This document shows, in pieces, positions 52,685 through 64,000 of a stretch of DNA of 64,000 nt. Within the stretch, counting starts at the first letter, position 1. Every line of letters begins with the position of its first letter. Location: positions 744,001-808,000 of the forward strand of contig NC_014507.1 of assembly GCF_000147875.1 (NCBI RefSeq). Reading direction: 5' to 3'. The translations under genes were made by a program, and so were the position numbers. Source of the DNA: Methanolacinia petrolearia DSM 11571. Lineage in GTDB: Archaea; Halobacteriota; Methanomicrobia; Methanomicrobiales; Methanomicrobiaceae. The notes under the pieces are model-generated. The model did no database searches. It was not told the origin of the DNA and worked only from the letters and a program-made list of their open reading frames with translations.

Positions 52685-52932
52685 GGCAACCCCTCGCCGC
52701 GGGCCGCACAGCAGGCCCGCGGACCGGCCCCGACCACGGGGCCTCTCTGTGGTGATAACGGCTCAGGGGATAGACGAGTATCCCCTGAGCGGGGAGACGC
52801 GGTAAATTCATGGCGTGTACTTAAGGGAAAATTCAAAAAAAATAAATTCAACAGCCCGGGGGAAGATTATCTTCAGGCAAGGCCCCTAGGCAGGGGCCGT
52901 CCGGCGGCTTAGCCGCCGGTGCCGGGGTTGCC
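52685..52932 (+). repeat. Dispersed GC-rich element (family 2), copy C
   Basis: Exact inverted ends GGCAACCCC (52685-52693) and GGGGTTGCC (52924-52932). The left arm has a perfect CCGCGGGCC/GGCCCGCGG stem, GGCCCCG/CGGGGCC and CAGGGGATA/TATCCCCTG. The spacer is short and has no family 3 insert. The right arm lacks the roughly 30 bases that in copy A lie between AGCCCGGGGG and AAGATTATC. Homology to copy A starts about 25 bases before the left end (AAAAGCAA...ACTATTTTT). The gap 52641-52982 holds nothing else. Confidence 0.85.
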
Positions 52933-52982
52933 TACGCCGGTATAATCTAAAAAATCCCAAAATATTCTGGGATATAACAGAT

Positions 52983-54149
52983 CTAATCCCTAAAAAAAAG
53001 AGAACGTAGTTCGCTCCCGATAACTTTTCCTGCCACCCTGTAGATCGAGGGGTTGAGGGCCATTTTTTTGACGATTTTTCCGGGCCTGTCCATGTCGCCG
53101 TAGCGGATGATATCTTCCGCCATGCCCTTTTCGTTCATCACCCGGCAGAGGTCGTCGATGATCTCGGGTGTCAGGCCCTTTCTCATCTTAAAGAGCTTCA
53201 CCCCGAACGCGAGCTCCCGCCCGAAGTCCGCCTTCCATAAAGATTCGTATCGTGAAAGGGCCCGGTCGCCGAAGTCCCCGGATTCGATACACCCGGCGAT
53301 GGTATCGGCCGCATGTCTCGCCGACCTGACTCCCGTGTACACCCCTCCGCCCGAAGTGGGTTTGGCGAAGCCTGCCGCATCACCGCAGAACAAAGTCCTG
53401 TTCCCGTAGGTCCGGGGCATGATACCGATCGGGATTGTCCCTGTAACCTGGTGAACGTTTGTGGGCCCGAATTGTTTTATGAACTGCGTAAAGAGTTCGT
53501 TCGTATCCTTTTCCGCACACAGCCCGACACGTGCACGTCCTTTTCCAGCGGGAATGACCCACCCGAAGAATCCCGGCGATGCATACGGGTGAAGTTCTAC
53601 GAGCCTTCCGTCGCTTTCATACGGGACATCCGCCTGTATCCCCGACAGGAATACCGGTGCTCTTTTCATGCCGAAGAATCTTGAGAAGTTCGATCTCGGA
53701 CCGTCCGCTGCGACTATCATCTTCGATCTGAAATTCTGTTTGCCTGAAACTCCGGTGGTGGAGACCGTGCAGCCGCTGTTGTCGGCAATCGCTCCGTTTA
53801 CGGATGTTTTCAGCATGATCTCCGCCCCGGCATTCGCGGCCGCTTCGAGCATCTCGCGGTCAAAGGCACTCCTGTCGACAACATATGCCTTGATCTCTCC
53901 TGCGTCGAACGAAAATTCACAGCTCAGACCGGAGACGACCCTTGCGCCCGAGACTGTCTGGATAACGCTCCTGTCCGATACTTCGCATTCGAAAAAGGCG
54001 TTGGTGCTCAGGAGCCCTGCACACTGGACCGGCGTTCCTACGGCAGCATGTTCCTCTACGAGAAGCGTATTCAGCCCGGCTTTTGCGCAGCATTTTGCCG
54101 CCATGCTCCCTGCAGGTCCTCCACCTGCAACTATGACGTCGTAGATCAC
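52983..54149 (-). CDS. Geranylgeranyl reductase family FAD-dependent oxidoreductase
   Basis: It saturates isoprenoid double bonds, most likely of archaeal ether lipids (digeranylgeranylglycerophospholipid reductase) or a related prenyl chain. The 388-aa protein has an N-terminal FAD motif VAGGGPAGSMAAKCC (residues 7-21), CAGLLSTNA, the second nucleotide motif (VAADGPRSNF) and CGDAAGFAKPTSGGGVYTG. The final 80 residues form the usual small helical cap. Methanogens often have several paralogues, so the exact substrate is open. It is transcribed alone. Confidence 0.9.
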   Translation of the reverse strand: MIYDVIVAGGGPAGSMAAKCCAKAGLNTLLVEEHAAVGTPVQCAGLLSTNAFFECEVSDRSVIQTVSGARVVSGLSCEFSFDAGEIKAYVVDRSAFDREMLEAAANAGAEIMLKTSVNGAIADNSGCTVSTTGVSGKQNFRSKMIVAADGPRSNFSRFFGMKRAPVFLSGIQADVPYESDGRLVELHPYASPGFFGWVIPAGKGRARVGLCAEKDTNELFTQFIKQFGPTNVHQVTGTIPIGIMPRTYGNRTLFCGDAAGFAKPTSGGGVYTGVRSARHAADTIAGCIESGDFGDRALSRYESLWKADFGRELAFGVKLFKMRKGLTPEIIDDLCRVMNEKGMAEDIIRYGDMDRPGKIVKKMALNPSIYRVAGKVIGSELRSLFFRD

Positions 54150-54274
54150 AGATATTATTACATATTGGCATGAATGAGAATAATTGTTTACCGGGATTCA
54201 TAATCCGGGGGCTGTTTTAACAGGTCTTGAGGTAGATAGACGGTGGGATTCTGCAGATAAAAGATAAAATTGGG

Positions 54275-55726
54275 TTGTTCACCTTCATAATGATCACATC
54301 GGCCATTCTCGTGAACGTCAGGAGCCAGCCGACTCTCGCCGAGGCGGGAACACAGATGTTCTTCTATTTTGCAGTCGCGACCATCGGTTTTCTTCTCCCC
54401 TGCGTTTTGATCCTCTCCGAACTGGGCAGCGCCTGCCCGTACGAGGGAGGACTGTATGTCTGGGTCAAGGGGGCGTTTGGGGAGAAATGGGGATTTACGG
54501 CGATATTCCTCCAGTGGATACAGATGACAATCCTGATGGTCATGGTCCTCTCGTTCATAGCCGGAACCATACTCTATGTCTTCGATTACGGGGAGCTCGA
54601 GAGTAAGATATTAATCCTCGTCATCTCTCTTGTAGTCTACTGGGGTGCGACGTTGGTCAACCTGAGAGGGCTGAAAGCCTCGGGAAGGATCAGCACCGTC
54701 TGCGTAATTCTCGGTGTCGCGATTCCCGCCATAACCATCGTCGTCGCCGGGTGTGCATACCTTCTCGCCGGAAACCCGGTACAGCTGGATCTTACGCTCA
54801 CAGCACAGAATTACATCCCCGACCTCTCGAATCCCGCGAACCTCGCGATACTCGCCGCGTTCTTCCTGCCCTATTTCGGGATCGAGGGTTCAGCCGCACA
54901 TATCGAGAACCTCAAGAACCCGTCGAGAAACTACCCGCTCGCACTCATCTTCGTGGTCTTCTTCTGCCTCTTCGTGAACCTGCTCGGCTCATTCTCGATA
55001 GCCGCCGTCGTTCCGCAGAGCGATATCAGCCTCATCGCAGGACTCATGCAGGCCTTCGAGATATTCTTCAATACGTTCTCACTCTCGTGGATCGTTCCCA
55101 TACTCGCGATAATGGTCGTCATCGGGTCCATAGGCGAGGTCAGCACGTGGATCATCGCACCGATCAGGGGCCTGTTCAGGACCGCGAAGGCCGGGACGCT
55201 CCCGCTGTGGTTCCAGCAGTCGAACGAGCACGGGATTCCGAGAAACTTCGTGATATTCCAGGCCACCCTCGTCTCGATGTTCTGCATAATCTTCGCCCTG
55301 ATTCCCGGCGTGAACAGTGCGTTCTGGATGATGGTCGCACTCACCACCCACGTCTACCTTATTGCGTATTTCATCATGTTCCTGACCGCCATCAAGCTCA
55401 GGTACCTGAGATCGAAGCATACGGAATCGGAGTTCTACATTCCCGGCGGAGAGAGGGGCCTTTACATTATGTGCACCTTCGGCTTCGGGAGCGTCCTCAT
55501 TGTCGGAATCGTCGGGATGTTCTTCCTCCTCCTGACCGAGTTCGTGAGCACCCTCCCGTCTCCCGACGTCACGAATACGATCGGCATCTGGTATCCCGTC
55601 TTCCTCATTGCAGGTATGATCGTCATCGTCGCCATACCCCTGCTCGTACACAGGTTCAAAAAGCCGGAATGGTTTGCAGCCGGAGGCTTCGTCGATCCGG
55701 AGGATGGTCCTGCGGAAGCGAGCTGA
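54275..55726 (+). CDS. Amino acid permease (APC superfamily)
   Basis: A 483-aa transporter with about twelve membrane helices. The first helix has MITSAILVNVRSQPT and helices 2-3 have LILSELGSACPYEGGLYVWV, typical of glutamate/GABA-antiporter-like APC proteins. The start is uncertain: TTG 54275 sits directly before the first helix. The same frame is open upstream for a few codons (LQIKDKIG) that resemble the cytoplasmic N-terminus of relatives, but it offers only CTG or ATT before a TAG at 54233. The true start may therefore be a rare codon. The substrate is not determinable. Confidence 0.88.
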   Translation: MFTFIMITSAILVNVRSQPTLAEAGTQMFFYFAVATIGFLLPCVLILSELGSACPYEGGLYVWVKGAFGEKWGFTAIFLQWIQMTILMVMVLSFIAGTILYVFDYGELESKILILVISLVVYWGATLVNLRGLKASGRISTVCVILGVAIPAITIVVAGCAYLLAGNPVQLDLTLTAQNYIPDLSNPANLAILAAFFLPYFGIEGSAAHIENLKNPSRNYPLALIFVVFFCLFVNLLGSFSIAAVVPQSDISLIAGLMQAFEIFFNTFSLSWIVPILAIMVVIGSIGEVSTWIIAPIRGLFRTAKAGTLPLWFQQSNEHGIPRNFVIFQATLVSMFCIIFALIPGVNSAFWMMVALTTHVYLIAYFIMFLTAIKLRYLRSKHTESEFYIPGGERGLYIMCTFGFGSVLIVGIVGMFFLLLTEFVSTLPSPDVTNTIGIWYPVFLIAGMIVIVAIPLLVHRFKKPEWFAAGGFVDPEDGPAEAS

Positions 55727-55787
55727 AGCAGCACCCGGCAGCGGTAATCATGCTTATCTGAATCCCTGACCTAAGTATATTACAAAA

Positions 55788-56150
55788 ATGTCGCCCGAAC
55801 CCGAGTTCAAATACAAACAGTGCCTGATCATCAGGAACGACGTGAAGATGTCATGCGGCAAGAAATGCGCACAGCTCGCACATGCCGCAATCGCGGCGTA
55901 CGAGAAGGCCGATAAGATAACAAAGAAGAAATGGTTCGACGAGGGGATGAAGAAGGTCGCTCTCAAGGTCAACAGCCAGAAGGACCTCTACGTGATCAAG
56001 ACCCTCGCCGAGGATGCCGGGATACCCGCGGCTATAATCGCCGATGCGGGAATGACCGAGATCCCGCCGGGGACCGTTACCGCACTCGGCCTCGGGCCGG
56101 CGAAGTCCGAAGACCTCGACAAGATTACCGGAGACCTCCAGCTCCTATGA
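55788..56150 (+). CDS. pth2: Peptidyl-tRNA hydrolase (Pth2)
   Basis: It releases tRNA from peptidyl-tRNA lost by ribosomes. The 120-aa archaeal/eukaryotic form has KQCLIIRNDVKMSCGKKCAQ and LAHAAIAAY near the start, and TEIPPGTVTALGLGPA before the end, all family hallmarks. The truD start overlaps its stop (ATGATG at 56147-56152), so the two tRNA-related genes are translationally coupled. Confidence 0.97.
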   Translation: MSPEPEFKYKQCLIIRNDVKMSCGKKCAQLAHAAIAAYEKADKITKKKWFDEGMKKVALKVNSQKDLYVIKTLAEDAGIPAAIIADAGMTEIPPGTVTALGLGPAKSEDLDKITGDLQLL

Positions 56151-57418
56151 TGAAGAGCGAGTACCCGATCGAGACCCTTCTCGGGATGGACTATTATGTA
56201 ACGGAGACCCCCGGAACCGGCGGGATACTGAAGAAGACTCCTTCGGACTTCGTGGTCGGCGAGATCTACGGCGAAATAAAGATGACCGGCGGGCCGTATC
56301 TCATCTGCGAGCTCGAAAAGACGAACTGGGATCTCCAGAAGGCTGTCAAAGAGATCTCCAAGGTGCTCGGGGTAAGCCAGCGCCGGATCGGGTGGGGCGG
56401 AACGAAGGACAAGAGAGCGGTGACGAGGCAACTCATCTCGATCTACGGTGTGAGCGAAGAGGATGTCGAAGCCATAAGGATCAAAGATATTTCGCTGAAG
56501 GTCGCCGGGCATGCGAACTCCCAGATATCTCTCGGGGACCTGAAGGGCAACAACTTCGCGATAACGATCCGGGACATCGGGACCACCGACCCCGCTCCCA
56601 TCCTCGAAGAGGTCTCGTCCGCATCGGTGGCAGGAAAGATCCCGAACTACTTCGGGATACAGCGTTTCGGTGCGACAAGACCCGTGACCCATCTCACGGG
56701 ATTCGATATCCTGAAAGGGGATTTCAGGGAGGCGGTAAAGACCTACGTCAGCTTCTCCTGCGGAAACGAGCCGGAGGAGACCGAGATCGCAAGGAAGCAT
56801 TATCTCGACACCGAAGACGTGAGGGAGACGCTCGCCATAATGCCGAACCACCTGCGTTACGAGCGTGCGATGCTCCATCACCTCATCGAAGAGCCCGGCG
56901 ACTACGAAGGTGCACTGAAGGTCACGCCCCCCAAGCTTCTCTCCATGTTCGTCAGCGCAGCACAGTCCTGGCTCTTCAACAAGGCGCTGAGCAGACGGCT
57001 CGAAGCAGGTGGACTCGACGAACCGCTCGTCGGGGACAGGCTCATCTTCAAAGGCGGCCGGGAGGATATCGTCACCGAAGACAACATCGGAACTGCGAAG
57101 GTCCACATGAGAAGAGGAAGATGTGCCCCCGCGATATTCATGCCCGGATCTGAAGAGTTCAGGCCAGCCGGGGAGACAGACTGCTATATCGGAGAACTCC
57201 TCGACGAGTCCGGCATAACCCCCGAAAGCTTCGGGCTGGCGGCGGAGATCACCGGGACCGCCTTCAGGGGCGCATTAAGGGCCGCATCCATCAGGACGGA
57301 GATGAAATACGAAGTATCCGGGGACTCGGTCGGTCTCGAATTCAGCCTTCCGCCGGGAACGTACGCGACTACACTCTCCCGCGAGATCATGAAGGCCGAC
57401 CCGGAAAAAATGGTCTGA
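56147..57418 (+). CDS. truD: tRNA pseudouridine synthase D
   Basis: It converts U13 of tRNA to pseudouridine. The 423-aa protein has the catalytic Asp in GWGGTKDKRAVTRQ (near residue 87), NYFGIQRFGATRP and the TruD insertion domain. The start ATG 56147 is immediately followed by ATG 56150; both overlap the pth2 stop. The reading frame is open far upstream but that part is a shadow of pth2. Confidence 0.96.
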   Translation: MMKSEYPIETLLGMDYYVTETPGTGGILKKTPSDFVVGEIYGEIKMTGGPYLICELEKTNWDLQKAVKEISKVLGVSQRRIGWGGTKDKRAVTRQLISIYGVSEEDVEAIRIKDISLKVAGHANSQISLGDLKGNNFAITIRDIGTTDPAPILEEVSSASVAGKIPNYFGIQRFGATRPVTHLTGFDILKGDFREAVKTYVSFSCGNEPEETEIARKHYLDTEDVRETLAIMPNHLRYERAMLHHLIEEPGDYEGALKVTPPKLLSMFVSAAQSWLFNKALSRRLEAGGLDEPLVGDRLIFKGGREDIVTEDNIGTAKVHMRRGRCAPAIFMPGSEEFRPAGETDCYIGELLDESGITPESFGLAAEITGTAFRGALRAASIRTEMKYEVSGDSVGLEFSLPPGTYATTLSREIMKADPEKMV

Positions 57419-57468
57419 TCGTTTACTTAATCCATACTTTTTTCAGGGAAAATCTCCAAAACTCAAAC

Positions 57469-57777
57469 ATGGAAAGCCGTTTTGGAAGAGGTTTCATAAC
57501 GAACATCATGCTTGTTGCAAAGCACATCGGTCTTCCGCCTGAGAGGGCGTGGGTCGGCCTTGCGGATCATCTTATCGAGATGCAGGTCCCCGACCGGTTC
57601 AGGGGAACCGAGGTCGAGGAGCACCTGACCGACCTCCGCCAGAAAGCCAACTGGCACCAGAGCGGAAACATGGATGCCGAGGATCTCGAATCGCTGAATA
57701 AATCGCTGAAAAGACTTGTTCTCGCCATCGATCGCGAGCTTGGTATCGAAGATCCGGCAGTCGGAAAATTCGACTGA
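57469..57777 (+). CDS. Conserved archaeal protein (UPF0058-like), 102 aa
   Basis: A small helical, charged protein: RFGRGFITNIMLVAKHIGL at the start, GTEVEEHLTDLRQKANWHQS in the middle and an acidic tail. I recall such proteins as widespread and uncharacterised in methanogens; the family label is tentative. It stands alone between truD and gyrB. The 212 bases after it hold no gene. Confidence 0.78.
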   Translation: MESRFGRGFITNIMLVAKHIGLPPERAWVGLADHLIEMQVPDRFRGTEVEEHLTDLRQKANWHQSGNMDAEDLESLNKSLKRLVLAIDRELGIEDPAVGKFD

Positions 57778-57977
57778 ACGTCGGCGTGCTCCGGCCCTCT
57801 TAATCCTATAATATTTTCCCTGAAATCTATATGGGCCCTGTTTTGCGATAATTTAAGTGCCTGCAGGGACAATAATATATGTGCAATTTATCAAAACGCC
57901 GATGCTGTTTTTTGTCCTCAGGCGGCATCGCAGTTTGCAGAAAAAATATCTTGGAAATTACGGTTTCCACCTTCTAA

Positions 57978-62379
<4,402 letters not shown>

Positions 62380-62435
62380 ATTTCCTCCTCCCTTTTTACG
62401 AACAGAATTATATTGTTTATTGCCGAATTGAGATC

Positions 62436-63074
62436 ATGGAAAAAGGCAATGCGATAATAGTTATCCTTCTTCTCGTGATAATCGCAGGCGGGGGTTATAT
62501 TCTTCTTGTTAAATACCCGCCTCTTTTAGAAGGCAGCAGCACAAGCACTACGCAATATTATGTTTCATCGGGTGACGGAACTGCATCCACGGAATCCGGT
62601 GGATCGGGAGAGGCGGTGTATGTCACCGATGCATCAGAGGATTTTGTCTATTACGGGGAGGTGCTGGGTACAAGTTCGAATATGAAGTCCCTCGATATCT
62701 ATGCCCAGCCGCTGGACTGGGATGCAAATCTCGGGAATGATGGGATCGTTCTTCATTTCACGTTCTATGACGCGTACGGGCGAAAGGTGATATTCAGCGA
62801 TACGTCGATTAGCACCCAGATTACTATATACAGTCCGACAATCGATAAGAACGGCCAGACTATAAGTCCGAGAAGAATTTTCTACAAAAGATATACCACG
62901 ATTTCGTCGTCGGATGAAGGAGAGGATACTCCTTATGGCGGAATAAGAATTCCTTATTCGGATATCTCTATGACGTCTTCCGATCTCGGTATCGGCCAGA
63001 TTAAGATGAGTACGTCGCTTCCGACCGGTGGGACTATAGAGGCATATGAGACCTTCCTTTGGCCGAAGGCGTGA
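62436..63074 (+). CDS. Membrane-anchored hypothetical protein, 212 aa
   Basis: One N-terminal transmembrane helix (AIIVILLLVIIAGGGYILLV, residues 6-25), a Ser/Thr/Gly-rich linker (about 33-60) and a beta-rich extracytoplasmic domain (GIVLHFTFYDAYGRKVIFSD). No family is recognised. It lies 9 bases ahead of the YjbQ-like gene, and both may form a unit. Confidence 0.8.
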   Translation: MEKGNAIIVILLLVIIAGGGYILLVKYPPLLEGSSTSTTQYYVSSGDGTASTESGGSGEAVYVTDASEDFVYYGEVLGTSSNMKSLDIYAQPLDWDANLGNDGIVLHFTFYDAYGRKVIFSDTSISTQITIYSPTIDKNGQTISPRRIFYKRYTTISSSDEGEDTPYGGIRIPYSDISMTSSDLGIGQIKMSTSLPTGGTIEAYETFLWPKA

Positions 63075-63083
63075 GAAGGATTG

Positions 63084-63500
63084 ATGTATACGGCTGAAAT
63101 ATCCCTGAAGACATCGGGCGAAGGGGATATAATCGATATTACTCCGCAGGGGAACAGGATCGTCGCTGAAAGCGGTGTTTTATCAGGAATAATCAACCTT
63201 TTTATCGAAGGTTCCACTGCGGCGCTTACGACTATCGAATACGAGCCGGGTGTTCTCTCGGATCTCAAACGTTCTTTGTCTGCGGTCTCGCCCGACGATA
63301 TCCCCTACGAGCATAACATGGCCTGGGGCGACGGTAACGGTCGTTCGCATGTAAAGGCTGCGCTTGTCGGTCCTTCGCTGACCGTGCCGGTGAGAAAAGG
63401 CGCGATGAAGCTCGGGACCTGGCAGCAGGTTGTTCTTCTCGAACTGGATATAAGAGCGTCCAGATCAAGGACTGTTCATTGTACTGTAATAGGAGAATAG
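63084..63500 (+). CDS. YjbQ/UPF0047 family protein (secondary thiamine-phosphate synthase-like)
   Basis: A 138-aa single-domain protein. The conserved core GDIIDITPQGNRIV, LTTIEYEPGVLSDL, EHNMAWGDGNGRSHVKAAL and LGTWQQVVLLELD is that of YjbQ proteins. The His and Asp residues there form a metal or active site. Some members show weak thiamine-phosphate synthase activity; the physiological role is open. ATG 63084 is preferred to TTG 63081. Confidence 0.92.
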   Translation: MYTAEISLKTSGEGDIIDITPQGNRIVAESGVLSGIINLFIEGSTAALTTIEYEPGVLSDLKRSLSAVSPDDIPYEHNMAWGDGNGRSHVKAALVGPSLTVPVRKGAMKLGTWQQVVLLELDIRASRSRTVHCTVIGE

Positions 63501-63554
63501 CTCCGGAGCTTTCCGGACAAAACTCGAATTATTTACTTTTGGTTTTTTAAGTTT

Positions 63555-63818
63555 TTAGTCAAGCGGTACTGTTTCAAGTTGTGAAACAAGCTCCCAAATA
63601 CGGGTTCTTGCATGTACAGGCATGTTCGGATCATTCGAGATCTCGTCTATCATCGAGATTGCAGTGGCTGCACGAAGACCGAGACCTTTTGATTCGTCTA
63701 TGAGAACCTTTCTTGTATCATCTGCGACTCTGCGTATATTTCTTGGAATCGTTGAATCTTCCATTATGGCCTGAAGCATCTGAATACAGTAGTTTATTGT
63801 GCTTTGCGGTTCTGCCAT
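63555..63818 (-). CDS. UPF0147 family protein, 87 aa
   Basis: A small helical protein of a family restricted to archaea: [20 protein letters not shown], then [29 protein letters not shown]. No biochemical role is known. It is transcribed divergently from the Zn-ribbon gene at the window end and converges with the YjbQ gene. Confidence 0.9.
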   Translation of the reverse strand: MAEPQSTINYCIQMLQAIMEDSTIPRNIRRVADDTRKVLIDESKGLGLRAATAISMIDEISNDPNMPVHARTRIWELVSQLETVPLD

Positions 63819-63885
63819 CGTTTATCACCATCCTATTATTAATTGGGTATCTGCATATATAATTGGTAAGGAGTAGATAAGTAAT

Positions 63886-64000
63886 ATGCCATCGAATCCT
63901 GAGGACATTATGGCCGAATACCTGCTGAAAGGCGGGAAAATGCTGGATAAAACCTGCCCCTCATGCGGTTCGCCGCTCTTTTTGGTAAAGGGGGAGACTA
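63886..64000 (+). CDS. Zn-ribbon protein of the autoantigen p27 (SSSCA1) family, N-terminal part
   Basis: The frame from ATG 63886 runs off the window after 38 codons: IMAEYLLKGGKMLDKTCPSC, GSPLF. The phrase LLKGGKML-x-x-xCPxCGxPLF is typical of archaeal Sjogren/scleroderma autoantigen 1-like proteins, a zinc ribbon of unknown job. Only the first CxxC is inside the window. GGAG at 63870-63873 is a possible ribosome site. Confidence 0.82.
   Translation, partial: MPSNPEDIMAEYLLKGGKMLDKTCPSCGSPLFLVKGET

Noticed and set aside
54751-55761. 336-codon frame inside the amino acid permease
   Set aside because: Arg/His-rich shifted reading of the permease gene; no membrane pattern or known motif.

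Overview
The window reads as chromosome of a methanogenic euryarchaeon, most likely of the Methanomicrobiales (Methanoplanus/Methanolacinia-like; the genus is an inference from gene content, not from a search). Pointers are an archaeal-type PEP carboxylase, class I lysyl-tRNA synthetase, archaeal RNA polymerase subunits (Rpo3 with Fe-S domain, Rpo10, Rpo6), TBP, TFS, diphthine synthase, the archaeal mevalonate route with isopentenyl phosphate kinase, archaeosortase A, and a bacterial-type gyrase as found in many euryarchaea.

Layout. 1-1150: 3' part of 23S rRNA and 5S rRNA. 1150-5400: intergenic repeats, a small protein with a hairpin-masked ribosome site, PEP carboxylase, a twice-frameshifted methyltransferase and an alpha/beta hydrolase. 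5.4-12 kb: a flippase-like membrane protein, DUF357 and dphB, two cis-prenyltransferase-related genes facing each other, a radical SAM protein and lysS. 12-17.3 kb: three large surface proteins with archaeal pilin-type N-termini carrying PKD, LamG and beta-helix-like modules. 17.4-18.9 kb: Zn-ribbon / DUF2073 / Era-like GTPase operon. 19.1-21.7 kb: three tandem CBS-domain proteins, each behind a GC-rich hairpin. 22.4-34.9 kb: tRNA-Ser, then a long co-directional block of ribosomal protein and RNA polymerase genes (with a tRNA-Pro inside) running into Memo, mevalonate kinase, IPK, type 2 IPP isomerase, RNase J, prenyl diphosphate synthase and gltX. 35.4-43.1 kb: a SelB/EF-Tu-like protein with an eroded G domain, an AT-rich FkbM methyltransferase island, SIMPL protein, rpiA, a TrmB-like regulator, tbp and an acyl-CoA synthetase (NDP-forming). 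43-48.2 kb: repeat-rich region with a subtilisin-like surface protease and a decayed zinc-ribbon gene. 48.4-64 kb: EVE protein, tfs, archaeosortase A, CDP-alcohol phosphatidyltransferase, riboflavin-pathway reductase, SppA, geranylgeranyl reductase, amino-acid permease, pth2-truD, gyrB-gyrA and small conserved archaeal proteins.

A recurring theme is isoprenoid and lipid biology: mevalonate to IPP/DMAPP, GGPP synthase, chain saturation (geranylgeranyl reductase), head-group transfer, and glycosyl-carrier polyprenol made by what looks like a split, two-subunit cis-prenyltransferase. A second theme is cell-surface protein handling (pilin-like adhesins, PGF-pre-PGF protease, archaeosortase, SppA). 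Three families of dispersed non-coding repeats fill the larger intergenic gaps: a 250-360 bp GC-rich element with inverted ends (three copies), a roughly 60 bp double-hairpin repeat (three copies, one nested inside the first), and a two-module repeat whose stems show compensatory base changes.
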